Positions 34,234 through 42,774 of a DNA stretch of 51,533 nt are shown one piece after another. Source of the DNA: Herminiimonas sp. (GTDB taxonomy: Bacteria; Pseudomonadota; Gammaproteobacteria; Burkholderiales; Burkholderiaceae_D). The position numbers were made by a program, and so were the translations under genes. Position 1 is the stretch's first letter, and each line of letters opens with the position of its first letter. The notes under the pieces are model-generated. The model was not told the DNA's origin, did not search any database, and saw only the letters and a list, made by a program, of their open reading frames with translations. The DNA lies in contig JAQGMO010000195.1 of the NCBI GenBank assembly GCA_028292315.1, positions 1 to 51,533 of the forward strand, given 5' to 3'.

Positions 34234-35442
34234 CTAGATGCGTTCGATGATGGTGGCCGTACCCATGCCGGCGCCCGCGCACAGTGTGACCAGGCCGGTC
34301 GCGAGATTGCGGCGTTCCAGTTCGTCGAGCAGGATGCCCAGGATCATGGCGCCGGTGGCGCCAAGCGGATGGCCCATTGCGATCGCACCGCCGTTTACGT
34401 TGATCCTGTCATGCGCTACGTCGAGTACTTCCATGAAGCGCAGGACAACCGCGGCGAAGGCTTCATTGAGCTCGTACAGATCAATATCGGCCGCGTTCAT
34501 GCCGGCCAGTCCCAGCGCCTTTTCGGCGGCGAAGGATGGACCGGTAAGCATGATGGTGGGTTCGCTGCCAATCGAGGCGAACGACCGGATGCGGGCGCGC
34601 GGCTTCAGTCCGAGCCGCTTGCCGGTTTCGGCATTTCCGATCAGCACGGCGCAGGCGCCGTCGACTATGCCGGAAGAGTTGCCGGCATGATGCACATGCT
34701 CGACGCGCTCGATTTCCGGATAACGTTGCAAGGCGACCGCATCGAAGCCCAATTGAGCGCCCTGCACGGCAAACGCGGGCGTGAGGCCGGATAGCGACTC
34801 AAGCGTCGTCTCCGGCCGGAGATGCTCATCGCGGTCGAGGATGGTAAACCCGTTGCGATCTTTGACCGGCACGATCGATTTGACGAAGCGACCGCTGTTC
34901 CAGGCATTCGCCGCCCGTCGTTGACTCTCCAGAGCATAACTGTCCACATCACCGCGCGAATAGCCATATCTGGTCGCAATCAGATCCGCTGAAATGCCCT
35001 GCGGCACGAAATAAGTAGGAAAAGCGACCTGCGGGTCCTGCGACCAGGCGCCGCCGGAACTGCCCAGAGGCACCCGGCTCATGCTTTCGACGCCGCCGGC
35101 AATGATCAGCGGCGACTGCCCGCACATAATCTTGGCGCTTGCCATATTACAAGCTTCCAGGCCGGACGCGCAGAAGCGGTTGATTTGCACGCCGGCCACA
35201 CTTTGCGCATAGCCGGCAACCAGCACCGCCAACCGGGCAATGTCGGCACCCTGTTCTCCGACCGGTTCCACGCATCCCATAATCACGTCGTCCACCAGGG
35301 TAGTGTCGAGGTCGTTACGCTCGCGCAGTGCGGTCAGTACGGTAACCAGCAGTTGAATCGGCGTGGTCCCGTATAGGGACCCGGATGGCCGGCCCTTGCC
35401 GCGCGGCGTACGCACCGTGTCATATATATACGCTTCAGTCAC
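34234..35442 (-). CDS. Acetyl-CoA acyltransferase (thiolase)
   Basis: A 402-residue thiolase that cleaves 3-ketoacyl-CoA to acetyl-CoA and a shortened acyl-CoA. All active-site motifs are present: NRFCASGLEA with Cys91, NEAFAAVV, NGGAIAMGHPLGATGA with its His, and TLCAGAGMGTA with the second Cys. The start is GTG at 35440-35442 with AAAGGA upstream. It precedes the FadB-like gene by 48 bp on the same strand, the usual beta-oxidation pair. Operator site D lies 91 bp upstream of the start between two TATAAT boxes. Confidence 0.94.
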   Translation of the reverse strand: MTEAYIYDTVRTPRGKGRPSGSLYGTTPIQLLVTVLTALRERNDLDTTLVDDVIMGCVEPVGEQGADIARLAVLVAGYAQSVAGVQINRFCASGLEACNMASAKIMCGQSPLIIAGGVESMSRVPLGSSGGAWSQDPQVAFPTYFVPQGISADLIATRYGYSRGDVDSYALESQRRAANAWNSGRFVKSIVPVKDRNGFTILDRDEHLRPETTLESLSGLTPAFAVQGAQLGFDAVALQRYPEIERVEHVHHAGNSSGIVDGACAVLIGNAETGKRLGLKPRARIRSFASIGSEPTIMLTGPSFAAEKALGLAGMNAADIDLYELNEAFAAVVLRFMEVLDVAHDRINVNGGAIAMGHPLGATGAMILGILLDELERRNLATGLVTLCAGAGMGTATIIERI

Positions 35443-35532
35443 GTATGTCCTTTATAGAAATTTATGGGGGCTGGAATGACCCTTGCGATTTGCCTGTCAA
35501 CTGCCGCCGGCACTAATGTCATTATAGTGTGT

Positions 35533-35546
35533 CAAACGTTTGTTAG
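35533..35546. promoter_or_regulatory. Putative TetR operator, site D (thiolase/FadB unit)
   Basis: CAAAC-GTTT-GTTAG on the plus strand reads CTAAC-AAAC-GTTTG on the minus strand, matching sites B and C. On the minus strand TATAAT boxes lie directly on both sides (35552-35547 and 35526-35521), so a bound repressor would overlap the likely promoter of the thiolase operon. Confidence 0.65.
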
Positions 35547-35676
35547 ATTATACCGTCGCGTTGCGAAACAGCGCACGACCGCCTGCCTGGATGCCGATCG
35601 GTGGTTACCACGTCCCATTGGTTCATACTGGGGCATGTTCCGCCACAGGCATCGTATGATGGATGAAGCCTTTTGA

Positions 35677-35690
35677 AATTAGATCTAATT
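35677..35690. promoter_or_regulatory. Perfect 14-bp palindrome, possible operator
   Basis: AATTAGATCTAATT is a perfect palindrome in an AT-rich patch 185 bp before the CoA-transferase start. It differs from the CTAAC palindromes, so a different regulator would be involved. No function can be assigned. Confidence 0.4.
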
Positions 35691-35815
35691 AAAACGAAAT
35701 AAACAACAAATAACCAGGATTTGGCGGGACCGAGGCGATTAAATCGTAGGGGAACGGTGCGTAGTCGCGCCGCGATATCCGACGCTTCCCGGCGTTTATA
35801 CTGAATGAAATTAAT

Positions 35816-35845
35816 ATTGACATAACGAAATGCGTGGATTATCGT
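35816..35845 (+). promoter_or_regulatory. Putative sigma-70 promoter of the CoA-transferase/Bug unit
   Basis: TTGACA (35817-35822) and TATCGT (35840-35845) are 17 bp apart. The 17 bases at 35816-35832, ATTGACATAACGAAATG, are identical to the minus-strand bases at 1195-1179, before the MaoC/Bug unit. The predicted start leaves a leader of about 23 bases with no clear ribosome site. Confidence 0.55.
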
Positions 35846-35874
35846 AAGGCCACTATCCGACTCGTTCCAACACC

Positions 35875-37098
35875 ATGTCAAAGCCACTTTCCAACGTACG
35901 CGTTCTCGACCTTTCCCGTATACTCGCCGGCCCGTGGGCGACCCAGAACCTGGCCGATCTCGGCGCCGAGGTGATCAAGGTCGAGAAACCCGACTGCGGT
36001 GACGATACGCGGCAAATGGGGCCGCCCTTCATGCGAAATCCGGAAACCGATGAATCGGGCGACGCCGCTTATTTCATGTGCTGCAATCGCGGCAAGCACT
36101 CCGTGACGATCGATTTCACACAGCCGCGCGGCCAGGCGCTGATTCGCGACCTCGCCAAGACGGCCGACGTCCTGGTCGAAAACTACAAGGTCGGCGGGCT
36201 GAAGAAATATGGACTCGATTACGAATCGCTGCGTGAAATCAATCCCGGCCTGGTTTATTGCTCCATTACCGGCTTCGGGCAGACCGGCCCCTACAAGGAC
36301 AGGGCGGGCTACGATTACCTGATCCAGGGCATGGGCGGTCTGATGAGCGTCACCGGCGAACGCGACGAGCTGCCTGGCGGCGGGCCGCAGCGGGTCGGCG
36401 TCGCCGTGTCCGACCTGTTGAGCGGCATGTATGCGACGGTTGCGATACTGGCTGCGCTGCGACATCGCGACCAGGGCGGCGGCGGGCAGCATATCGACAT
36501 CAGCCTGCTTGACTGTCAGGTCGGCACGCTGGCCAATCAGGGCATAAACTACCTGACCACCGGCGCCGTGCCGCAACGGATGGGCACTTCCGGCCATCCG
36601 AACATCGCTCCCTACCAGGTGTATCCGGCGCAGGACGGCCACATCATACTGGCGGTCGGCAACGATGCCCAATTCGTGCGATTTTGCGCGGCGGTCGGTC
36701 AGCCGGAATTCGCGGCCGATCCCGCCTTCAGCACGATCCGCGCGCGCGTGGGCAACCGTATCGAACTCAACCGCCGCATCGAGGCAATCACCCGCACGCG
36801 CAGCATGGCCGACTGGGTCGCGGCGCTGGAAGCGGTCCAGGTGCCGTGCGGCGAGATCAATACCATCGACCGCGTCTTTAGCGACCCGCACGTCGTGGCG
36901 CGCGGAATGCGCGTTGACATCGAGCATCCCCAGTACGGCAGCGTGCCGTCGATTCGCAACCCGATACGGTTTTCCGAAACACCGCTCGACTTCACGGTGG
37001 CGCCGCCGGTATTGGGGCAGCATACCAACCAGGTCTTGCGCGGGCTCGGCCTGAGCGACGAAGCCATCGCCTCATTGCACCAGGAAAAGATCGTATAG
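35875..37098 (+). CDS. CaiB/BaiF (family III) CoA-transferase
   Basis: A 407-residue family III CoA-transferase, which moves CoA from a donor such as succinyl-CoA to a carboxylic acid. The N-terminus VRVLDLSRILAGPWATQNLA and the ADLGAEVIKVEKPDCGDDTR segment are diagnostic. The catalytic Asp is expected in RAGYDYLIQGMGGLMSVTG. The C-terminal PSIRNPIRFSETPLDF is typical. ATG 35875 has no strong ribosome site. It is followed by a Bug receptor after 166 bp, so a carboxylate could be bound outside by the receptor and activated inside by this enzyme. The promoter element shared with the MaoC gene suggests the two serve one pathway. Confidence 0.93.
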   Translation: MSKPLSNVRVLDLSRILAGPWATQNLADLGAEVIKVEKPDCGDDTRQMGPPFMRNPETDESGDAAYFMCCNRGKHSVTIDFTQPRGQALIRDLAKTADVLVENYKVGGLKKYGLDYESLREINPGLVYCSITGFGQTGPYKDRAGYDYLIQGMGGLMSVTGERDELPGGGPQRVGVAVSDLLSGMYATVAILAALRHRDQGGGGQHIDISLLDCQVGTLANQGINYLTTGAVPQRMGTSGHPNIAPYQVYPAQDGHIILAVGNDAQFVRFCAAVGQPEFAADPAFSTIRARVGNRIELNRRIEAITRTRSMADWVAALEAVQVPCGEINTIDRVFSDPHVVARGMRVDIEHPQYGSVPSIRNPIRFSETPLDFTVAPPVLGQHTNQVLRGLGLSDEAIASLHQEKIV

Positions 37099-37264
37099 AG
37101 CAGGGCGGTGGACGTCACGCGATCGTTGCCGACTGCCTGTCGCGCTTCGGCCGCGATGGTCTACGCTCCCGGGCGCATACGGCTTAACCATGTGGCGCCG
37201 CGCCTCATGCATACGCGGCCCACGGCACGGAATACGGTTTTTAATACTGTCAACAGGAGACAAG

Positions 37265-38236
37265 ATGGGCAGCAAGGTTCGAGGCTTGATCGGAATGGGC
37301 GTAGCACTGGCCGCGTCGGCATGGATGGCAACGGCGCATGCGCAGACCTATCCGGCGCAGCAGGTCAGGCTGGTGGTGCCGTTTTCGCCGGGAGGTGGCG
37401 TCGACCAGGTTGCCCGCATCCTGGCGCCGGAACTGGCGAAGCGGCTCGGACAGGCGGTGGTTATCGACAACCGGACCGGCGCGAGCGGCGCCATCGGAAC
37501 CGCCGAAGTAGCGCGCGCCAAACCGGATGGCCACACCTTGCTGATGGTGCTCGACACGCACGCCGTGAACGGCCAGATCATGAAGAACCTCAAGTACGAT
37601 CCGATCACTTCCTTTGAATATGTAAGCCTTCTCGTCACGCTGCCGCTGGTGCTGGTGGCATCGACCACATTTCCGGCCAACACGGTGCCCGAACTCGTGG
37701 CCCAGGCGAAAGCCAACCCGAACGTCTCTTACGGCTCGGCCGGAACCGGGTCGTCGGCCCACTTGGCCGGCGCCACGCTTGCGATGGACTACGGCATCTC
37801 GCCGACGCATATTCCATTCAAGGGCGCCGGCCCGCTGATGACGGACTTGCTTGGAGGCCATATCGACTATGCATTCAGCGGCCTGTCGGTCGTCATGAGC
37901 CGCATCAGAACCGGCAAGCTGAAAGCGATCGCAGTCGGCTCGTCCGGCCGGCTCGAGCAGTTGCCGGGAGTGCCGGCTGTCAGCGAGTTCGTGCCGAAGT
38001 TCGAGGCTACTGCCTGGATCGGCATGATGGCGCCGGCCGGAACGCCGCGCGATGTGGTGGCCCGCTTGTTGGCTACCGTGCGTCAAACCGTTGCAATGCC
38101 TGAAATTCGCAAGCAGCTGACCGACAGCGGCTTCGAGATTGTCGCCAGCTCGCCGGAGGAATTCGTCAGGCGCGTGAAGCGCGATACGGAGACGGTATCC
38201 TCACTGGTTCAGAAAAAGCTGCTTACTCCCGAATAA
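37265..38236 (+). CDS. Bug/TctC-family periplasmic receptor
   Basis: A 323-residue periplasmic solute receptor. The ATG at 37265 has AGGAG six bases upstream and is followed by a signal peptide ending in TAHAQ; the frame upstream has no ribosome site. Family motifs are YPAQQVRLVVPFSPGGGVDQ, GASGAIGTAEVARAKPDGH, VSYGSAGTGSSAHLAGATLA and HIPFKGAGPLMTDLLGGHID. The length and motifs match the Bug family, in which receptors bind carboxylates. No TctA/TctB subunit is nearby. It is the second gene of the CoA-transferase unit and convergent with the XRE-cupin gene, 32 bp away. Confidence 0.94.
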   Translation: MGSKVRGLIGMGVALAASAWMATAHAQTYPAQQVRLVVPFSPGGGVDQVARILAPELAKRLGQAVVIDNRTGASGAIGTAEVARAKPDGHTLLMVLDTHAVNGQIMKNLKYDPITSFEYVSLLVTLPLVLVASTTFPANTVPELVAQAKANPNVSYGSAGTGSSAHLAGATLAMDYGISPTHIPFKGAGPLMTDLLGGHIDYAFSGLSVVMSRIRTGKLKAIAVGSSGRLEQLPGVPAVSEFVPKFEATAWIGMMAPAGTPRDVVARLLATVRQTVAMPEIRKQLTDSGFEIVASSPEEFVRRVKRDTETVSSLVQKKLLTPE

Positions 38237-38268
38237 GCAGGGCACGACCGATCGCCACCAGGGGCTCG

Positions 38269-38901
38269 CTACATGTCCGAGCACACCACGACGATCTGCG
38301 CATCGCCGCGGCCAACGGACAGATAGATGTGCCCGACGCTGCTGTTGAAATATGCCGATTCACGGGCCTTCAACTCGATCGACTCGCCGCTCTCGAACTG
38401 GATTTTCACGCGGCCGCTCAAAACCATCACGAATTCCTGTCCGGGGTGCCGGATGTAATCGGCGAACTGGCCGGGATCTCGCGACAACACCTGCCCGAGC
38501 ATCGGCGGCATAATCTTGCCGGGAAAATCGGCGCTAAGCATCCGGGAGTTATAGTTCCCGGCAATGTACTGCGTTCCGGCGTTCAGTGATGTCTTAACGA
38601 CAGTCGGCTGCCGCCCATTGCTTGCGGCGCCAGCCTCTGCGTCGAACAGCCGCGAAACGTCCACCTTGAGCGTGCGGGCGATCGCGCCGAATTTTTCGTA
38701 GCTGACGGCGATCTGCCCTAATTCCATTTTCGAGATGGTCGATAGCGCGATACCGCTCTTTGCGGACAGCATCTTTAGCGTCATCTCGCGCGCCTTTCGA
38801 ATTGCCCGCAGGCGTGCGCCTACTTCTTCACGAGTCACGACTGCGGGCTGCGGCGACTGGCTTGCGCCGCGTTTCTTCTCTGAGCGATCCGATGAAGCCA
38901 T
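38269..38901 (-). CDS. XRE-family regulator with C-terminal cupin domain
   Basis: A 210-residue transcription factor. The N-terminal lambda-repressor-like helix-turn-helix is LRAIRKAREMTLKMLSAKSG followed by ALSTISKMELGQIAVSYEKF (about residues 30-72). The C-terminal cupin (about 125-208) has IRHPGQEFVMVLSGRVKIQF and a final VVVCSD strand; it is the likely ligand-binding part. The ATG at 38901 has GAGGAAA upstream; the longer frame starts inside the preceding region without a ribosome site. It is the last gene of the D-amino-acid operon. XRE-cupin proteins often regulate amino-acid or polyamine catabolism, so it may control its own operon. Confidence 0.92.
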   Translation of the reverse strand: MASSDRSEKKRGASQSPQPAVVTREEVGARLRAIRKAREMTLKMLSAKSGIALSTISKMELGQIAVSYEKFGAIARTLKVDVSRLFDAEAGAASNGRQPTVVKTSLNAGTQYIAGNYNSRMLSADFPGKIMPPMLGQVLSRDPGQFADYIRHPGQEFVMVLSGRVKIQFESGESIELKARESAYFNSSVGHIYLSVGRGDAQIVVVCSDM

Positions 38902-38989
38902 GTTTTCCTCGTGCGGATAAACGAATGATCCGTGCATTTTTATTGGCTCACCGGCTCTGCCGCCCAAAAGTTCTCCATCGGCGTCAAGC

Positions 38990-39931
38990 TTATTGCGGTT
39001 CCTTGCCCAACGGATCACCGGCGCCGGTTCGTTCGACCAGCAACCCATAGTGCTCGGGACGGCGATGACGCGCGAAATGGAAAATGTTGGCGCGGTAATT
39101 GTCGCCGATCGCCATGTCGCAATCGAAACTGATCACTTCATCGCCTTCACCCAGGGTTTTCGCCATGATTTCGCCGGTCGGTGCAACAATGCATGAACCG
39201 CCGATCATGTGGGCGCCTTCCTCGACCCCGCTCTTGCCGGCCGCCGCGATCCAGCAGGCGTTCTGGTATGCCGCGGCCTGCAGCGACAACAAATGATGGT
39301 GCATCCGCAAGTGGATCGGCTCGTCCCATTGCACATAGCCGGACGGCGTATTGTAGCCGACCATGCCCAGCTCGATGCCCTGCAGACCCATCACGCGCCA
39401 GGTTTCCGGCCAGCGGCGGTCATTGCAGATGCACATGCCGATTTTCGCGTCGTCGGTCTGCCATACCGGGAAACCGAGGTCGCCCACCGCGAAGTATTTT
39501 TTCTCCAGATGCTGGATCGGCGCCGAATTCTGCGTCACCGCGTCGCCGGGGATGTGGATCTTCCGGTACTTTCCGATGATGCGGCCGTCAGGCCCGACCA
39601 GAATGCTGGTGTTGAAGCGGCGCTCGCCGTCGATTTCGCCGTAGCCCAGGTAAAAGCCCATGCCCAGCTGCTTCGCAGCGGTGAACAACGGCTCCGTTGC
39701 CGCGCTCGGCATGCTGGTTTCATAAAAGGAATCGATCTCGGCCTGGTCCCGCAGGTCCCAGCGCGGAAAAAACGTCGTCAGCGCCAGCTCCGGGAACACG
39801 ACCCAGCGCGCGCCCCTGGCATGGGCGGTGTGCAGCATCGCGATAAGGCGCTTGACGACTGAGTCCCGTGAATCGCTGCGCTGCACCGGCCCCATCTGCG
39901 CGACCGCCAGTTGAACTATTCGTTGTGTCAT
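38990..39931 (-). CDS. N-carbamoyl-D-amino-acid hydrolase-like (nitrilase superfamily)
   Basis: A 313-residue carbon-nitrogen hydrolase. The catalytic triad is visible: Glu48 in VVFPELALTTFFPRW, Lys124 in GKYRKIHIPGD and Cys169 in CICNDRRWPETWRVMG. These motifs, with QHLEKKYFAVGDLGF and the HHLLSLQAAAYQN segment, match N-carbamoyl-D-amino-acid amidohydrolase rather than other nitrilases. That enzyme releases a free D-amino acid, CO2 and ammonia. The start ATG has AGGGAGG upstream and overlaps the D-aminoacylase stop by 4 bp. No hydantoinase gene is present, so carbamoyl substrates would have to arrive ready-made. Confidence 0.92.
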   Translation of the reverse strand: MTQRIVQLAVAQMGPVQRSDSRDSVVKRLIAMLHTAHARGARWVVFPELALTTFFPRWDLRDQAEIDSFYETSMPSAATEPLFTAAKQLGMGFYLGYGEIDGERRFNTSILVGPDGRIIGKYRKIHIPGDAVTQNSAPIQHLEKKYFAVGDLGFPVWQTDDAKIGMCICNDRRWPETWRVMGLQGIELGMVGYNTPSGYVQWDEPIHLRMHHHLLSLQAAAYQNACWIAAAGKSGVEEGAHMIGGSCIVAPTGEIMAKTLGEGDEVISFDCDMAIGDNYRANIFHFARHRRPEHYGLLVERTGAGDPLGKEPQ

Positions 39932-41382
39932 GCTGCCTCCCTGTGCAATACCTGGCCTGGAAACGCCCCGGTCGGCGCGTTGTTGTCCCATACCGCGGTT
40001 CCGTTCACGAACACCACCTCGATGCCACGCGCCGGTTCGGTTGGGTGGTCAAATGTGGCCGCATCGGCGATTTCCTTCGGATCGAACACCACCAGGTCGG
40101 CATATGCGCCTGCGCGGACCACGCCGCGGTCTGCCAGGCCGAACTTGGCGGCTGTCAGGCCAGTCATCTTCCAGACCGCCGTCTCCAGCGGGAACAACTG
40201 CTGGCCCTGCGCGTAGTGCCCAAGCACGCGCGGAAAGGTTCCCCACAGGCGCGGGTGCGGGCGCTCATCATGCGGCAAGCCGTCGGAGCCGATCATCGTT
40301 TGCGGGAATGCCAGGATGCGCTGCACATCGGCCTCGTCCATCATGAAATAGATGGCGCCGGCCGGCTGGAGCGATTCAATGATGTCCCATTTGGTGGTGC
40401 CACGTTCCTTGGCCACTTCATCCAGGTCGCGCCCGGCCAGTTCCGGGAACGGCTTGCACCAGGTGATCACGGTTTTGGCCGCCAGCAGCGTGCGATCCTT
40501 TTTGAGCATCGTCGAACCGGCGATATAAGGATAGGCGTCGAGTGACACATCCTGCTCCGCCATCGCCTTTTCAATGATCGCCAGCGTCTCGGTCGAGCGG
40601 CCGAAGTTGTTGGCGCCCATGACCTTGTGATGTGAAATCACGACCGGCACGTCCAGCGCGCGCCCGATGAGGAATGTCTCCTCCAGCGCTTCCACGATCT
40701 TGTCGCCTTCGTCCCGCATATGCGTGGCGTAGATGCCGTTATGTTCAGTCAAGGGCCGGCACACTTCGATGATTTCGTCGGTGCTCGCGTGTGCCGCCGT
40801 CGGATAGAACGTGCCGGTCGACAGGCCGATCGCGCCGGAGCGCATCGCCTCCTCGGTCAGCGCCCGCATCGCGGCCACTTCCGCGGACGTGGCGCCGCGG
40901 TCCAGATCGCCCATCACGGCCGCGCGCAAGGTGGAATGACCCACCATGCATGCTGCATTGACCGCCGGCGGCGTCGCGCGCAGCGCGTCGAGGTAGGCGC
41001 CGAACGAGCCGAACCGGTAGTCGCCGCCCGTGTCCAGCAGGGTCAGTGGCGCCGGCGGCGCCATGCCCGGCTGCAAATTGAGCGGCGCGAGGCTGATGCC
41101 GCAGTTGCCTGTGACTACCGTAGTCACCCCTTGCGACACCTTCGGCGCCATCTCCCGCTTGCGCAGCAGAAGCGTGTCGTCATGGGTATGCGAGTCGATA
41201 AAGCCGGGCGCGACGATATGGCCGCTCACGTCGCGGCGCACAGCGGCCGTCGCCGCGGACAGGTCGCCGACGGCGACGATGCGGTCGCCGAGCACGCCGA
41301 CGTCGGCGCGCACCGGCGGGCGGTTGGTGCCGTCAATGACGTCGCCGCCCGACAGGATCAGGTCGAATTGCTGCTCGCTCAT
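39928..41382 (-). CDS. D-aminoacylase / N-acyl-D-amino-acid deacylase
   Basis: A 484-residue amidohydrolase. The metal-binding motif is GFIDSHTHDD (His65, His67), Cys94 in VTGNCGISLAP is the family's Cys ligand, and ATHMRDEGDKIVEALEETFL, VVISHHKVMG and GSDGLPHDERPHPR supply further ligands. This pattern is that of D-aminoacylases, which remove the acyl group from N-acyl-D-amino acids. The ATG at 41380-41382 overlaps the RidA stop by 4 bp; the frame extends upstream but only through the RidA gene. It stands with three other enzymes acting on D-amino-acid derivatives. Confidence 0.93.
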   Translation of the reverse strand: MSEQQFDLILSGGDVIDGTNRPPVRADVGVLGDRIVAVGDLSAATAAVRRDVSGHIVAPGFIDSHTHDDTLLLRKREMAPKVSQGVTTVVTGNCGISLAPLNLQPGMAPPAPLTLLDTGGDYRFGSFGAYLDALRATPPAVNAACMVGHSTLRAAVMGDLDRGATSAEVAAMRALTEEAMRSGAIGLSTGTFYPTAAHASTDEIIEVCRPLTEHNGIYATHMRDEGDKIVEALEETFLIGRALDVPVVISHHKVMGANNFGRSTETLAIIEKAMAEQDVSLDAYPYIAGSTMLKKDRTLLAAKTVITWCKPFPELAGRDLDEVAKERGTTKWDIIESLQPAGAIYFMMDEADVQRILAFPQTMIGSDGLPHDERPHPRLWGTFPRVLGHYAQGQQLFPLETAVWKMTGLTAAKFGLADRGVVRAGAYADLVVFDPKEIADAATFDHPTEPARGIEVVFVNGTAVWDNNAPTGAFPGQVLHREAA

Positions 41383-41753
41383 TTGCCGCCCATCCATGCC
41401 TGCACCTCGATCTCGACATCGACGTCGAGCGCGAGCTTCGCTTCGACGGTGGAGCGGGTCGGGAAGCCGTCGGTGAAGTAGCCGCGGTATACCTCGTTGA
41501 ACGCGGCGAACTGGGCAAGGTCCGACAGCCATACGGTCACGCGCACCACGTCGCCGAAGCCGGCCCCGGCCAGTTCAAGCGTTTCACCGATGCGCTTGAG
41601 CACGGCGTGGGTTTGCGTCCCGATGTCGCCGCGGACGACTTTACCCTCTTCATCCATGGGCACCTGGCCGGACAGGAACAGGAAGTCGCCTGCGCGCACC
41701 GCGCGCGAGAATGGAAACGGGAGGGTGCTGGTGTAACGTTTGATGTCGGACAT
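41379..41753 (-). CDS. RidA/YjgF-family imine deaminase
   Basis: A 124-residue RidA-like protein. The family core is FLFLSGQVPMDEEGKVVRGD, TQTHAVLKRIGETLELAGAG and a C-terminal FPTRSTVEAKLALDVDVEIE with the substrate-binding Arg. RidA proteins hydrolyse reactive 2-imino acids, the products of amino-acid oxidation. This fits the FAD D-amino-acid dehydrogenase encoded at the head of the operon. The ATG has GGAG five bases upstream. It is placed between the importer genes and the D-aminoacylase gene. Confidence 0.94.
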   Translation of the reverse strand: MSDIKRYTSTLPFPFSRAVRAGDFLFLSGQVPMDEEGKVVRGDIGTQTHAVLKRIGETLELAGAGFGDVVRVTVWLSDLAQFAAFNEVYRGYFTDGFPTRSTVEAKLALDVDVEIEVQAWMGGK

Positions 41754-41796
41754 GGTGGCTCCTGCGTCTTTCACTCGAATGAAATGGATGAGATGG

Positions 41797-42774
41797 TTAA
41801 ACGAAATGGCATGCAGCCTGGTGGCCGGCGCCGACGGTCTTGACCGGCGGCGCCTGTTCGGCGCAGATCGGCTGCGCCATCGGGCAACGGGTGCGGAAGG
41901 TGCATCCCGACGGCGGCGCTGACGGGCTCGGGATCTCCCCCTTGAGCACCTGGATGGTCTTGCTGTTGCGCTTGCCCACTTCCGGAACTGCGGACAGCAA
42001 CGCACGGGTATAAGGATGGGTCGGCGTGGAAAACACCGACTCGCGCGGTCCGGTCTCGACAATATGGCCGAGGTACATGACGGCGACACGGTGGCTGATG
42101 TAGCGGACAACCGACAGGTCGTGCGAGATGAACACGTACGCCAGACCGAGGTCGCGCTGCAGATCGCGCAACAGGTTGATGACCTGCGCCTGCACCGACA
42201 CGTCGAGCGCGGACACCGGTTCGTCGCAAATGATCAGTTTCGGGTTCAGCGCCAATGCGCGGGCGACCACGATGCGCTGGCGCTGGCCGCCGGAGAACTC
42301 GTGCGGATAACGCGCAGCGGCGTCGGGCCGCAGGCTCACCCGTTCAAGCAGCTCCGCGACACGCTTGTCGATCACATCGCGCGGCGTGCCGAAATTGCGC
42401 AGCGGCTCGCCGATTATGTCGCGCACGCGCATGCGCGGGTTCATCGACGAGAACGGGTCCTGGAAGATGAACTGCATGTGCTGGCGCATCGCGCGCAACT
42501 CGTTCGAAGGAAGCGTGGTCAGTTCCTTGCCCTGGAACCGCACCGAGCCGCTGGTCGGGTCGAGCAGGCGCACCAGGCACCGCCCGGTGGTGGACTTGCC
42601 GCATCCGGACTCTCCGACCAGCCCCAGCGTTTCGCCGGGGTTGACATGCAGCGATACGCCGTCGACGGCGCGCACCACTTTCCTGGGCTGGCCGAAGCCG
42701 GAACTGTCGACGGCGAAGTGCTTGCGCAAGTCCCGGACTTCGAGCAGGGGCGGGGTGGCTATAGTGGACGTCAC
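41797..42774 (-). CDS. Peptide ABC transporter ATP-binding protein (DppF/OppF-like)
   Basis: A 325-residue ATPase of the peptide/nickel importer family. The GTG start at 42774 overlaps the upstream stop (GTGA) and gives normal DppF length. Walker A is [20 protein letters not shown], the signature is [20 protein letters not shown], and Walker B is [20 protein letters not shown]. The C-terminal region [20 protein letters not shown] has the Cys-rich oligopeptide-ABC motif. It pairs with the DppD-like ATPase. Confidence 0.95.
   Translation of the reverse strand: MTSTIATPPLLEVRDLRKHFAVDSSGFGQPRKVVRAVDGVSLHVNPGETLGLVGESGCGKSTTGRCLVRLLDPTSGSVRFQGKELTTLPSNELRAMRQHMQFIFQDPFSSMNPRMRVRDIIGEPLRNFGTPRDVIDKRVAELLERVSLRPDAAARYPHEFSGGQRQRIVVARALALNPKLIICDEPVSALDVSVQAQVINLLRDLQRDLGLAYVFISHDLSVVRYISHRVAVMYLGHIVETGPRESVFSTPTHPYTRALLSAVPEVGKRNSKTIQVLKGEIPSPSAPPSGCTFRTRCPMAQPICAEQAPPVKTVGAGHQAACHFV

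Larger units (their letters stand above)
35443..35874. other. Gene-free divergent control region
   Basis: A 432-bp region between the thiolase gene and the CoA-transferase gene, less GC-rich than its surroundings. It holds operator site D (35533-35546), a 14-bp palindrome (35677-35690) and the promoter with the shared 17-bp element (35816-35845). Short open frames here have no ribosome sites and look spurious. Confidence 0.6.

Noticed and set aside
1-38236. Steroid degradation cluster
   Set aside because: The Ltp2-like pair and the unlike dehydrogenase pair resemble steroid side-chain enzymes, but no ring-cleavage genes, ketosteroid dehydrogenases or other diagnostic genes are present.
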